Shown piece by piece: positions 1 to 11,685 of a stretch of 64,000 nucleotides of DNA. The notes under the pieces are model-generated. The model made no database searches. It saw only the letters and a list, made by a program, of their open reading frames with translations, and was not told the DNA's origin. The translations under genes were made by a program, and so were the position numbers. Each line of letters opens with the position of its first letter. Positions within the stretch are counted from its first letter, which is position 1. The stretch lies in contig NC_045426.1 of NCBI RefSeq assembly GCF_902635505.1, forward strand, positions 539,109,318-539,173,317, written 5' to 3'. The DNA comes from Sarcophilus harrisii. Taxonomy: Eukaryota > Chordata > Mammalia > Dasyuromorphia > Dasyuridae.

Positions 1-3000
1 CAGATCATGATGCAATAAAACTACATTCAACAAAAGTTAGGAAATAGACCAAAAAGTAATTGGAAACTAAACAATCTCATCTTAAAGAATGATTGGGTGA
101 AGCAGCAAATTATAGATACAATTAATAATTTCACTCAAGATAATGACAATGATGAGACATCATACCAAAATTTGTGGGATGCAGCCAAAGTGGTAATAAG
201 AGGAATTTTATATCCTTAGAGGCTTACTTGAATAAAACAGAGAAAGAAAAGATTAATGAATTGGGCTTGCAACTAAAAAACTAAAAAGACCAAATTAAGA
301 ACCCCAATCAAATACTAAATTGGAAATTCTAAAATTAAAAGGAGAAATTAAAAATATTGAAAGTAAAAACTATTGAACTAATTAATAAAACTAAGAGTTG
401 GTTCTATGAAAAGCCAATAAAATAGATAAGCCTTTGGTAAATCTGATTAGAAAAAGGAGGAGGAAAATGAAATTAGTAGTCTTAAAATGAAAAGGAGAAC
501 TTTCCACCAATGAAGAGGAAATTAGAGAAATAATAAGGAGTTATTTTGCTCAACTTTATGCCAATAAATTTGATAACCTAAGTGAAATGGATGACTACCT
601 CCAAAAATACAGACTTCCCAGACTAACAGAGGAAGAAGTAAATTGCTTGAATAGTCCCATTTCAGAAAAAGAAATAGAACAGGCAATTAAACAACTCCCT
701 AAGAAAAAATCCCCAGGACCAGATGGATTTACATGTGAATTTTACCAAACATTTAAAGAACAATTGGCCCCATGCTATATAAATTATTTGATAAAATAGG
801 GAATGAAGGAGTCCTACCAAATTCCTTCTATGACACAGACATGGTACTGATACCTAAACCAGGTAGGCTGAAAACAGAGAAAGAAAATTATAGACCAATC
901 TCCTAATGAATATTGATGCTAAAATCTTAAATAAGATATTAGCAAAAGACTACAGAAAATCATCTCCAAGATAATACACTATGATCAAGTAGGATTTATA
1001 CCAGGAATGCAGGGCTGGTTCAATATTAGGAAAACTATCAATATAATTGGCCATGTTAATAACCAAATTAACAAAAACCATATGATCATCTCAATAGATG
1101 CAGAAAAAGCATTTGATAAAATCCAACATCCATTCCTATTAAAAACACTTGAGAGTATAGGAATAAATGGACTTTTCCTTAAAATAATCAGCAGCATCTA
1201 TTTAAAACCATCAGTAAGCATCATATGTAATGGAGACAAACTGCAACCATTCCCAATAAGATCTGGAGTGAAACAAGGTTGCCCACTATCACCATTACTA
1301 TTTAATATTGTATTAGAAACGCTAGCTATAGCAATAAGAGCTGAGAAAGAGATTAAAGGAATAAGAATAGGCAATGAGGAAGCCAAATTATCACTCTTTG
1401 CTGATGACATGATGGTATACTTAGAGAACCCCAGAGATTCTGCTAAAAGTTATTAGAAATAATCCACAACTTTAGCAAAGTTGCTGGTTATAAAATAAAC
1501 CCACATAAGTCATCAGCATTCTTATATATCACTAACAAAATCCAACAGTCAGAGTTACAAAGAGAAATTCCATTTAAAGTAACTACTGATAATATAAAAT
1601 ATTTAGAATCTATCTGCCAAGGGAAAATCAGAAACTTTATGAGCAAAATTACAGACCACTTTTCACACAAATTAAGTCTGATCTAACCAATTGGAAAATA
1701 TTAAATGCTCTTGGATAGGGCGAGCAAATATAATAAAGATGACAATATTACCTAAACTAATCTATTTATTTAGCGCTATACCAATCAGACTCCCAAAAAC
1801 TATTTTAATGACCTAGAAAAATAACAACAAAGTTCATATGGAAAACAAAAGGTCAAGAATTTCAAGGAATTAATGAAAAAAATCAAATGATGGTGGCTTA
1901 GCTGTACCAGATCTAAAACTATATTATAGAGCAGCAGTTACCAAAACTATTTGGTATTGGCTAAGGAATAGATTAGTTGATCAGTGGAATAGATTAGGTT
2001 CAAGGATAAAACAGTCAACAAATATAGCAACCTAGTCTTTGACAAACCCAAAGATCCCAGCTTTTGGGATAAGAACTTACTGTTTGACAAAAATTGCTGG
2101 GAAAATTGGAAACTAATATGGCAGAAACTAGGCATTGATCCATACTTAACGCCTACACCAAGATAAAGTCAAAATGGGTTCATGACCTAGACATAAAGAA
2201 TGAAATTATTAATAAATTAGAGGAACATAGGATAGTTTACCTCTCAGACCTGTGGAAGGGAAGGTCTTTATGACCAAAGCAGAACTAGAGATCATTACTG
2301 ATCACAAAATAGAAAATTTCGATTATACCAAACTGAAAAGTTTTTGTACAAACAAAACTAATGCAGACAAGATTAGAAGGAAGCAATAAACTGGGAAAAT
2401 ATTTTTACAGTCAAAGGTTCTGATAAAGGCCTCATTTCCAAAATATATAGAGAATTAACTCTAATTTATAAAAATCAAGCCATTCTCTAATTGAAAAATG
2501 GTCAAAGGATATGAACAGACAATTCTCAGATGAAGAAATTGAAACTATTTCTAGTCATATGAAAAGATGCTCCAAGTCATTATTAATCAGAGAAATGCAA
2601 ATTAAGACCACTCTAAGATACCACTACACACCCTGTCAGATTGGCTAAGATGACAGGAAAAATAATGATGATTGTTGGAGGGATGTGGGAAAACTGGGAC
2701 ATTGATTCATTGTTGGTGGAGTTGTGAACGAATCCAACCATTTTGGAGAGTAGTTTGGAACTATGCTCAAAAGTTATCAAACTATGCATACCCTTTGATC
2801 CAGCAGTGTTACTACTGGGATTATATCCCAAAGAGATTATAAAGAAGGAAAGGGACCTGTATGTGCACGAATGTTTGTGGCAGCCCTTTTGTAGTGGCTA
2901 GAAACTGGAAACTGAATGGATGTCCATCAGTTGGAGAATGGCTGAATAAATTGTGGTATATGAAAATTATGGAATATTACTGTTCTGTAAGAAATGACCA

Positions 3001-3534
3001 ACAGGATGATTTCAGAAAGGCCTGGAGAGACTTACACGAACTGATGCTGAGTGAAATGAGCAGGACCAGGAGATCATTATATACTTCAACAACAATACTA
3101 GATGATGACCAGTTCTGATGGATCAGGCCATCCTCAGCAACGAGATCAACCAAATCATTTTTAATGGAGCAGTAATGAACTGAACTAGCTATGCCCAGAA
3201 AAAGAACTCTGGGAGATGACTAAAAACCATTACATTGAATTCCCAATCCCTATATTTATGCACACCTGCATCTTTGATTTCCTTCACAAGCTAATTGTAC
3301 AATAATTCAGAGTTTGATTCTTTTTGTACAGCAAAATAATGTTTTGGTCATGTATACTTATTGTGTATCTAAATTATATTTTAATATATTTAACATCTAC
3401 TGGTCATCCTGCCATTTAGGGAGGGGGTAAGAGGTGAAAAATTGGAACAAGAGGTTTGGCAATTGTTAATGCTGTAAAGTTACCCATGTATATATCCTGT
3501 AAATAAAAGGCTATTAAATTAAAAAAAAAAAAAA
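1..3534 (+). mobile_element. L1 retrotransposon, ORF2 and 3' UTR (5' end outside window)
   Basis: This is a LINE-1 whose sequence enters the window already inside ORF2, in the linker after the endonuclease. It runs through the reverse transcriptase to the 3' UTR and A-tail. Translated pieces show the RT fingers (KKSPGPDGF near 700-730), the block [14 protein letters not shown] (about 1,095-1,135), [13 protein letters not shown] (about 1,267-1,305) and the catalytic [15 protein letters not shown] (about 1,388-1,432). The ORF2 C-terminus follows (REMQIKTT near 2,590; NKLWYMKIMEYY near 2,946). The reading frame is interrupted many times, so it is not expected to be active. The 3' end carries 'gtaaataaaaggctattaaatt' features and an A-run at 3,521-3,534. 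It is the same subfamily as the copy at 5,383. Confidence 0.95.
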
Positions 3535-3854
3535 TATTAATCCTTCTCAAAGATTTCAACTTTAGTTTTGTCTCTATGTGGCATCTGAGTGTGAGAAAAT
3601 CCTTTTTATTTACATTTTAAATTGTTTTTGCCAAGATTTAAAGGTTTCATCTAGGAAATTCCATTGCTTCCAAGGCAATGCACTCTTAATTTTACTTTAA
3701 AATGCTAATACTTTAGGGGAAAAAAGAAAAAGAAAGGCATTTGTTTTATCTAATCTCTGAAAATCAAAGTTTATTATTGGAATGATTAGCATTCAGAAAC
3801 TAAGTGAATAAGAGGAAAATTGATAATCAGACATAACAGAGTAATTGTAGATAG

Positions 3855-4322
3855 TTGTTTGTCCTTCATTCTCAAGAAGATCTTGATATCGGGGAGGTGG
3901 TGTCATGACATAACGAATGAATTAGAGGGCAGTGCAAAGTCACCTGCCTCACTTTTTCCTACAGAGACATCTGAATTCAGTGGAAAGTGGAGATGACTCT
4001 GGATGCATGAGAGACCTTGGATTTTTTTAAGCTAAGGTCTTCAATAGGTTTCAGTTTGACTGAGATTGCACCCACTCAGATTAAGTCTAGATAGCAATTG
4101 AGGCAAAGAATCTCCTCTTTCCCCTAGTCCAAAAAAATCTAAATGAATAAATGAATGAATGAATCTGGGAAGAGAAAACCCTTAGGATTTTGGCCAAAGC
4201 AGAAATGGTTGCTATTTACTTTCAATCTGAGTCAATTAGAACTCAAACAATGACCAAATAGGGCTTGGCCTTGGAACCTATTGAAGGAGAAAAACATTAT
4301 GAAGAATGGGTGAAAAAAAAAA
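3855..4322 (-). repeat. Marsupial retroposon family (antisense copy)
   Basis: The left end reads 'ttgtccttcattctcaagaag', the reverse complement of a 3' end 'gaatgaaggacaa'. The same family occurs on the + strand at about 33,540-34,015: both share the 'gaggcaagg..ctgc/tttgcaaa..' segment and the GATATCA/TGATATCA segment. It contains an internal (AATG)n stretch near 4,143-4,163. I recognise the family as a common marsupial interspersed repeat but cannot give a secure name. Confidence 0.6.
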
Positions 4323-4692
4323 GCTACCTTAAGGCAGAACACTGGTTAAATATGTTCATTTTACGAAGGAAAGCACTCATATAGACAAAGTCATCTATTC
4401 AAGGTTCCATATTTAATAGGTACCAGAGCTAAGAATCAAATCTGAATTTTTAAAGCCCAGAGCATTGTATTACTTGCTCCTACAGGAGTAATATTCTCTT
4501 TTATCCAGTCAGCCTACTTCCAAGTATTCTAAGTAAATGTCTTCTTCTGAATTATGTGCCACACTCTTAAAGAGAGCATTTATTTATGAAAGCCAAGGAT
4601 ATATCTCCCATATCTTTAACATTAACACACATTATCAGAGAGATATACATTTAATTTTACTGTAAGACTTTGTTGATCATTGGTTTTTGTGG

Positions 4693-4945
4693 TTATTCAG
4701 TTGTTTCAATCATGACTGAATATGACCCCATTTGGGGGTTTTCTTGGCAAATATTCTGTAATGGTTTGCCACTTCCTTCTCCAATTCATTTTACAGAAGA
4801 GAAAACTGAAGGGGAAAGTGGTAAGTCATTTACCTAGGGTCACATAACTACTAAGCATCTTAGGCCAGATTTGAACTCATAAAGATGAGTCTTCTGACTC
4901 TAAGCGCAGCATTTTATCCATGGCACCACTTAGTTTCTCTAATAA
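4693..4945 (-). repeat. tRNA-derived marsupial SINE (Mar1/SINE1 type), antisense
   Basis: Read on the minus strand it starts with the tRNA-like head (here 'ccacttagtttct' reversed), then the 'gagttcaaatctggcc' B-box region. It continues through 'cctcagtttcctcatctgtaaaatgagctgg' and ends with the 'ccaagaaaaccccaaatggg...gactga' tail typical of marsupial genomes. Diverged copy. Confidence 0.85.
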
Positions 4946-5149
4946 TTGATCATTATTATAATAATCAAATCAAAAATTCACCAATGTGAAAATAATATAT
5001 GGGAATTCTCAAATGTTCCCATTAAGTAGAAACATCTACCTTGCCTAATCATGCTAGATTTCCATAAAGCATATTTGCCTGGGAAAGCTTCTGGCATCAC
5101 TGGGTGGAAGTTTTCAATCATTTTTGACCAGACAAAGGAATCTGGGCAA

Positions 5150-5245
5150 AATAAATTAGAATTTTATAATTTCAAAGTTGAAAGGGACCTTAGAGATCAT
5201 CTAGGACAGACTACATTTTCAGAAGGAAAAACTTGAATCCCAGAA
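5150..5245 (+). repeat. Older SINE-like repeat, left half (split by LTR)
   Basis: The phrase 'aaagggaccttagagatcat' is the hallmark of an old mammalian or marsupial interspersed repeat also seen near 17,400, 25,125 and 41,490. Here it stops at the start of the LTR-like sequence. The expected continuation ('gtgatttttccaa...agccagaatc...cccagactcttggga') reappears at about 6,968-7,055, so the LTR appears to have landed inside it. Confidence 0.55.
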
Positions 5246-5369
5246 TGTTGAAGTTGATGGGGGAAGCCTGTAAGTGTCCTCTTTGAAACTGTCCTTCTTG
5301 TCTTTTGGAGTGAGTTCTGAACCTCTCCTGATAGGGACCCATCCTTATGCACAGTTACATGATTTCATT

Positions 5370-5382
5370 AAGACTGGATCAG
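5370..5382 (+). repeat. 13-bp target-site duplication, left copy
   Basis: 'aagactggatcag' is repeated exactly at 6,418-6,430, bracketing the L1 3' end. The junction TT/AAGA at the left is a good L1 endonuclease target. Confidence 0.95.
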
Positions 5383-6417
5383 AGGATATGAACAGACAAT
5401 TCTCAGATGAAGAAATGGAAACTATTTCTAGTCATATGAAAAGATGCTCCAAGTCATTATTAATCAGAGAAATGCAAATTAAGACAACTCTGAGATACCA
5501 CTACACACCTGTCAGATTGGCTAAGATGACATGAAAAAATAATGATGATTGTTGGAGGGGATGTGGGAAAACTGGGACATTGATGCATTGTTGGTGGAGT
5601 TGTGAACGAATCCAACCATTTTGGAGAGTAGTTTGGAACTATGCTCAAAAAGTTATCAAACTGTGCATACCCTTTGATCTAGCAGTGTTACTACTGGGCC
5701 TGTTTCCCAAAGAGATTATAAAGAAGGGAAAGGGACCTGTAGGTGCACGAATGTTTGTGGCAACCCTTTTGTAGTGGCTAGAAACTGGAAACTGAATGGA
5801 TATCCATCAGTTGGAGAATGGCTGAATAAATTGTGGTATATGAATATTATGGAATATTACTGTTCTGTAAGAAATGAACCAACAGGATGATTTCAGAAAG
5901 GCCTGGAGAGACTTACACGAACTGATGCTGAGTGAAATGAGCAGGACCAGGAGATCATTATATACTTCAACAACAATACTATATGATGACCAGTTCTGAT
6001 GGACCTGGCCATCCTCAGCAACGAGATCAACCAAATCATTTCTAATGGAGCAGTAATGAACTGAACTAGCTATACCCAGAAAAAGAACTCTGGGAGATGA
6101 CTAAAAACCATTACATTGAATTCCCAATCCCTATATTTATGCACACCTGCATTTTTGATTTCCTTCACAAGCTAATTGTACAATATTTCAGAGTCTGATT
6201 CTTTTTGTACAGCAAAATAACGGTTTGGTCATGTATACTTATTGTGTATCTAATTTATATTTTAATGTATTTAACATCAACTGGTCATCCTGCCATCTAG
6301 GGGAGGGGGGGGGGGTAAGAGGTAAAAAATTGGAACAAGAGGTTTGGCAATTGTTAATGCTGTAAAGTTACCCATGCATATAACCTGTAAATAAAAGGCT
6401 ATTAAATAAAAAAAAAA
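5383..6417 (+). mobile_element. 5'-truncated L1 (ORF2 C-terminus plus 3' UTR)
   Basis: It starts inside the ORF2 C-terminal region (translated DMNRQFSDEEMETISSHMKRC near 5,390-5,450; HCWWSCERIQPFW near 5,583; IPFDLAVLLLGLFPKE near 5,670). It continues into the 3' UTR with a G-rich run (6,300-6,315), an AATAAA signal and an A-tail. It is nearly identical over about 1 kb to 2,508-3,534. Perfect 13-bp target duplications flank it. This is classic target-primed insertion, 5' truncated and dead on arrival. Confidence 0.97.
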
Positions 6418-6430
6418 AAGACTGGATCAG
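6418..6430 (+). repeat. 13-bp target-site duplication, right copy
   Basis: Exact copy of 5,370-5,382 immediately after the L1 A-tail. Host LTR sequence resumes here. Confidence 0.95.
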
Positions 6431-6967
6431 GACCACTCCCTACTTTGCTCAAACTTAAGTGGTTCATTAAGCCAGAGAGCTGGACCTGATATCTCTATTG
6501 AACTGAAAATTGGCTCAGGACCACTCTCATTCAAATGGAAATCTAGGTCTAGGGGCAGTACCAACATTGCATTCAATTGAAACTTCAGTCTCAGATTTCC
6601 AATGTAAAGGGCAATTTGTGGCCTCATTTCTTTGCAGAAGCCCAAAAGCAGGACCATGCCAGGCCAAGGGACCTCTCCTTAGCATAGGTACCTGTGAGGA
6701 CCCCTGCCCACTGAGGTGATGTTCTCTTCTTAGTGTTAACCTCTCTTTATCTCTCTGCCAGAATTTCTCTACACACCCTGTTTATCTCTTTGCCAGGACA
6801 TTGTCACTCAGAAGTCAGTCTTCCTAGCAAAAGCTGACTTCACAGTACCAACAATAAACTTTGTTTTGCCAGTCTAACTTTTTGGTTTCGTGAATTCTTT
6901 CACGTTGGACCTGCACTGACCAAAGAAGGGTTCCCACAACTCTCTGTCCTGCACCAAACCTCATCAA

Positions 6968-7055
6968 AGTGATTTTTCCAAAAGCCAGAATCAAAAACCC
7001 AGACTCTTGGGATAGTTCTAAGAATACATTTATTTTCTTTCCACTACACCATGCA
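6968..7055 (+). repeat. Older SINE-like repeat, right half
   Basis: It contains 'gtgatttttccaaaagccag' and 'acccagactcttggga', then 'tttccactacaccatgc'. These match the 3' half of the family whose 5' half lies at 5,150-5,245. Confidence 0.5.
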
Positions 7056-7362
7056 ACCTATACTTGTTTGATTGTTATAGTATAAAAGAAGTCAATTGAA
7101 CCAAATGAAATAATAAGTCATATTGGAGGATTCTTCAAAATGCTGAAATCCAATAGCTGTTCTCTTGATGCATTAAATCTTTGATATATTAATCTAGATT
7201 AAAAGTAATCATTCAAATGTCTCAACACAATGTGTATCCATTCTCTCACTTCCAGATATGACATGCTTTATTTTAGATTCAAACAATAACTGTTTAAAAT
7301 ATTTTATTCCAAGTTTAGGCATATGACTCTGGACTTTCTAAAAAATCCATTTAAATACACAA

Positions 7363-7478
7363 GGGGCAGCTAGGTGGTGCAGACGACAGAGCATCAGCCC
7401 TGAAGTCAGGAGGACCTGAGTTCAAATATGACTTTAGACAATTAACACTTCATCCCAATTGCCTCAGGAAAAAAAAAA
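7363..7478 (+). repeat. tRNA-derived marsupial SINE (short form)
   Basis: Begins 'ggggcagctaggtggtgcag', with 'gtcaggaggacctgagttc' as the B-box-containing segment, and ends 'ccaattgcctcagg' plus an A-tail. This is the diagnostic marsupial SINE and one of the best taxonomic markers in the window. Confidence 0.93.
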
Positions 7479-7894
7479 TCTGAAAAAAGGAAAGTGACCA
7501 AAAGAACAATGGAGAAATACGTATATTACCAGCATATTTTCAGTAATGCCCTTTGGAAAAGAGGTAGCATAAGGGATATAACAGGATATATGTACTACAA
7601 CTAGGTCCTGATTAATATGAATAAAAAGTTCTGTGAAATGTTTGCATTATTTGCATTTGAACTTCATATTTGAAATTGGCTAGAATCAATCACTATATTT
7701 TACATAATTATAACTTTAAATAATGTGAATTTGAATACATTCCATCATGTCAAGGAATTCATTGTTCATGCTAATCCCAATCTAACTATATCTGAAAAAG
7801 AATACCCTAATCATATAATGGCATTTAGACACCCTGAGTGATATAGTCATATCCAGAAAATAGTAGTAATTCATTTTATGCTATACTGTTAAGT

Positions 7895-8060
7895 TCCACA
7901 AAGCACTTTATGTATGCCAATTAACATATTTGATTCTTAAAATTATGAGAAATAGATGCCATTATTATCCCTGTTTTACAGATTTGAAAACTAAGGCTGA
8001 GAAAATCATACTGTCTAAGATGATACAGAAAGCGTCTGAAGTAGGACCTGAATTCAATTC
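7895..8060 (+). repeat. MIR/THER-like SINE fragment
   Basis: Contains 'cacaaagcactttatgtatg', 'attattatccctgttttaca' and 'gaaaactaaggctgagaaaa', the standard order of the old mammalian CORE-SINE type family with the T-rich to 'ttacagat..gaaactgaggc' block. Confidence 0.65.
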
Positions 8061-8089
8061 TTTCTGATTTCAAAAAAAGTGTTTGGCTC

Positions 8090-8159
8090 ACCTTGCCAGA
8101 TCAATCAATAAACATTTTTAATAGTTCTTATATTTTAGGCTCTTTATTAAGAGCTGAGG

Positions 8160-8206
<47 letters not shown>

Positions 8207-8470
8207 AAGGCAAAAGAATCCTGTTATCAAAAAGCTTACAATCTAATGGAGGGAAAACGTGCAAACAAATACATACAAGCTATATATAGGATAAATGGGA
8301 AATAATTAATAGAGGGAAAGCACTGGGATTAAAAGAAATTGGGAATTAAGAGGCTTTGTAAAGATAGGATTTTTTTTCAATTGGACTGAAAGGAAATCAG
8401 GAAGTCGGTAGGTGAAATTGAGAGGGGAGAGCATATCAAGAATGGGGAACAGAGAAATAAAATGCCCAAA
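8090..8470 (+). repeat. Unclassified old interspersed repeat, 5' part, with (CA)n
   Basis: Reads 'caatcaataaacatttttaa', then a (CA)n tract at 8,162-8,204, then 'aagcttacaatctaatggag' and 'gataaatgggaaataattaa'. Related copies start near 36,270, 37,570 and 56,205. The 3' part of the same family type is at 9,480-9,956 and near 31,990-32,400. I recognise the family as widespread in mammals but cannot name it with confidence. Confidence 0.55.
8161..8205 (+). repeat. (CA)n microsatellite
   Basis: About 44 bp of uninterrupted CA, bounded by single T bases. Likely length-polymorphic and Z-DNA prone. Confidence 0.95.
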
Positions 8471-9479
8471 GCCAAGATATCACCTCTAAAAAACTCAGAA
8501 GAAGCTTCTGCATATTGTGTAGGATCATAGAGGATCTAATGATGAAATAACATGACAAAGGATAAGAAAGCATGGTGAGTTATATTCAACATCCTGATGG
8601 ATGATATATCCACATCAGTAAGATCAGATTTATTGAAGGAGAGAAGGAAAATATCCACAAAAGCTAATGCTCTAATCACCATGTCTTTGAGAAAACAATT
8701 ATTAAAGATGATTAAAGACAATTCTAAAGAGAATTATTAGGAAAACAGGTAATTCGTGTTTTTCTTATGCTTCTTAAACTCCCTGTTCTTTATCTCCTCC
8801 CCACTTGTTGTAAAATCATCCTATACTATCTGTCTCCTAGACCATTATACAGATTCAGATGAGATTCTTTGACTAAATTATAAACTATCCAAAATAAACT
8901 TGTAAGAAATAAGTACTTTTAAGAAGATTATGGTTGAGGATCTATACTACAGGGAGGTTAAGAGGGAATATTTTGTGATCAGTGATTAAAACTGAGAGAT
9001 GTAAGATTTCTAATTTAGATTGGGAAATTTGCTAATATTGGAACCATTAAAGTAAGTAAGATAATTTAATTACTCCCTAGAGTACAAGGGGAAAACAACA
9101 AAAAATCCTTGATAAATAAATCCTTGTAAATAAAGATAAATTATAAGAATGATGGAGAAGGCCCTGGATTTGGCCCTCCAAGACCTATCTCTGAATCCTA
9201 ATTCCTTCTATCATCTTAGATAATTCATTCAATCAATCAATCTCCTAGAATTTGTTAAGGATTTAACATTTACTTCCTGATTTCCTTTAAGTCCCAATGA
9301 AAAATCCCATCTTTTTACAAAGCCTTTTAATTCCACAATAAGCCCTACCCCAGTGGACCTTATATTTGTAAGGAGAGGAAAAAAAAATTATTTAGGAATG
9401 AAACTCCAAACAACGTTGTGAAGAATCAGATATGAGTGAAACAACAAAACACAAATACAAAATACAATATAAATCAGTA

Positions 9480-9956
9480 TCAAATCATTTGGGATGAAGA
9501 GGGAAAACACTGTGCAGACTCAGGAAAGATTAATCAGAAAATGGAATTGGGGCTGTCTTGATGAAAATTAGGGATTCAGAGAGGAAGGGGTGAGGAGGAT
9601 TCTAGCCATTCTATCCATAGGGGATAGCTTGTGCAAAGTCAAGGAGACCAGAAATGCAGTGCAATTTGGTTTGACTATAGAATGTATGAAGGGGAGTAAA
9701 GTGTAATGTAAGTAGAAAGATAGGAAGATAGATCAAGGGTAGGTTATAAAGAGCTTTAAATGCCTACCAGAAATCTGTGTTTAATCTTAGAGACCATGGA
9801 ACCAAAGATTGTTTAATGAACAGGAGAGTGACATGATCAAACTTTTGCATTAGGAAAATCACTTTGGTGGCCATGTAGAAAATGGATCAGAGTGGGATAC
9901 TTGAGAAAGAGATCAATTAGGAGGCTATTGCAATAGCCTGGGGGGGGGGGGGGGGG
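9480..9956 (+). repeat. Unclassified old interspersed repeat, 3' part, ending in G17
   Basis: Contains 'gagagtgacatgatcaaact', 'aaaatcactttggtggccat' and 'ggaggctattgcaatagcct', the typical phrases of this family. It runs into an uninterrupted run of 17 G at 9,940-9,956. Confidence 0.55.
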
Positions 9957-11440
9957 AGGGGGAGGAGATAGAGTGAGACATGACTGAAACAATGGAACAA
10001 CTATATTTATGGCCCTCTACAAGCTATGGCATTGAACTTAGCAGTCAAAGCTATCTGTGTAAAATATTCCATCTTAGCCATCTTTGACATGATATATCCA
10101 AGTTCTATTTCCTTCCTCTCTCTATTCTCAAGGGGGGAGACAAGTGAGTCATTCCAAACCTATGATAGACCTCCACCTCTTTCTCTTTTCCAGCAATCCA
10201 GTGGCCCCCATATGAATGAAATAATAAATTCTTGATCTCTCATTTGTTCCTCCATTCCATTTATCCATTAACAGTCTCCTAAATTAAATGAGTGTAATAA
10301 ATAAGAACTAAGTATTTAATGACCTACTTCATTTCAGATAACCTGCTATAAGTCCACGTGAGTTGCACAGAGGATCAGGTATGTCCTTCAATGTCTCTAT
10401 GTCCATAAGCCTTTGCAGTGGGCAATGAGGAATGAGGTAATTAAAAATAAAGAATAAGGTTATTATCTACTTGGCAATCAAGCTATCTATTTCTAAGGTG
10501 CTTACTATCACTATAGTTCCTAGGCTACAGCCATTCTATAGCAACTATCTGACTAATTGCTCTGGTGTGGACCTGATGATCATAATTATAATAGTCTAAC
10601 TTCACAGAGAAGCTCAATTTTTAATTGCTTCAGAGAACAGAATGAAGCTTAGGTGCATCTAGATTTTTGGCTAGCCGTGCTATGAAGAGGAGTGATTTAT
10701 AGACTGTGTATATCCAAAAGCTGGATTAAGAAGAAATAAGTGGATCCTAGTTATCTGCTTATGCCTGGAACTGTGCCATTAGAAGAGTCGAGTTATGTGA
10801 CAAATGAATGTACACCTGCATCCCATCTCTTTCCTAAGAATTTAAGAATGAGGAAATTTCCCAAAGAACAGGCAATGTATTTAAAGGATAAAGATACTGT
10901 GATTTCTGTAGAATTCTACAGTAAGCATTACCCAGAAAAACCCAAGTTGTGTTTATTCAGTGGTGGCCAATTGATAGATCTGGGTCTGCTTAAATTCATT
11001 TGCCTGCTTCCTTGTTGCTTCATCATGCCACGTTTCCTGTTTACAGGATATTGCAATATCTAACTAATGCAAAAGGCTTACTTTATTCAAAATTCAATGA
11101 TTTTCTAAACTTTTTTCCAACTGTTCGCACGTCACCCACTTTCTATCTTAATTTGTTCTGGCCTTATTTTTAAATCTTTCTTCCCTTTAATCAAACATTG
11201 CCTCTCATTTGACATTATGAGGAAATTAACCAAGAGTATTATTTAAAATAAAAACATTTAGAACTTATCTATAACCTAGTTAAGCACCCTCATTTTACAG
11301 ATGAGGAAAGGGATATTTCAGAAATAAAATAATTTGCCATTTCTACCTCTACAACGTTCCTCAAATCTGTCTTCTTCCTGCTAAAACAGTCAATACATGA
11401 GTTCAAATCTTTATCACACATAGCTTAGGCTATTGCTTGG

Positions 11441-11685
11441 TTGTTCAGTCATTTTCAGGCTCAACTGACTTTTCATGATGCCATTTGGGGTTTTCTTGGC
11501 AAAAATACTGGAATGGTTTGCTATATCCTTCATTTTACAGATTAGAAAATTGAGGCAAACACAATTAAATGACTTGCCCTGTGGTTACACATCTAGTAAA
11601 TGACTATACCCAGATTTAAATTCAATAAGATGATTCTTACTGACTTCAGGCTTACACTCTCTCTACTGAGCCATCTAGCTGCCTT
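11441..11685 (-). repeat. tRNA-derived marsupial SINE (Mar1 type), antisense
   Basis: Starts 'ttgttcagtcattttcaggc' and includes 'gccatttggggttttcttgg'. It ends 'gagccatctagctgcc', the reverse complement of the SINE head. Confidence 0.9.

Larger units (their letters stand above)
5246..6940 (+). mobile_element. Probable solo LTR of an endogenous retrovirus, interrupted by an L1
   Basis: Without the L1 insertion (5,383-6,417 plus one target-site copy) this is about 650 bp. It opens with TGTTG at 5,246 and ends near '...gggttcccacaa' at 6,938-6,940. A polyadenylation signal AATAAA lies at 6,853-6,858, followed by a U5-like segment ('tttggtttcgtgaattcttt') of the kind seen in gammaretrovirus-like LTRs. 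No internal retroviral genes are adjacent, hence solo LTR. The right boundary is uncertain (6,938-6,968) and I found no clear short flanking duplication. An old fossil. Confidence 0.5.

Noticed and set aside
7363-7478. Possible tRNA gene suggested by A/B-box-like sequence
   Set aside because: It is the tRNA-derived head of a marsupial SINE. No complete cloverleaf is present.
10740-11063. 107-codon open frame upstream of PRL
   Set aside because: No recognisable domain, no splice or promoter context, and AT-rich codon usage. It could be conserved noncoding DNA but nothing supports a protein.
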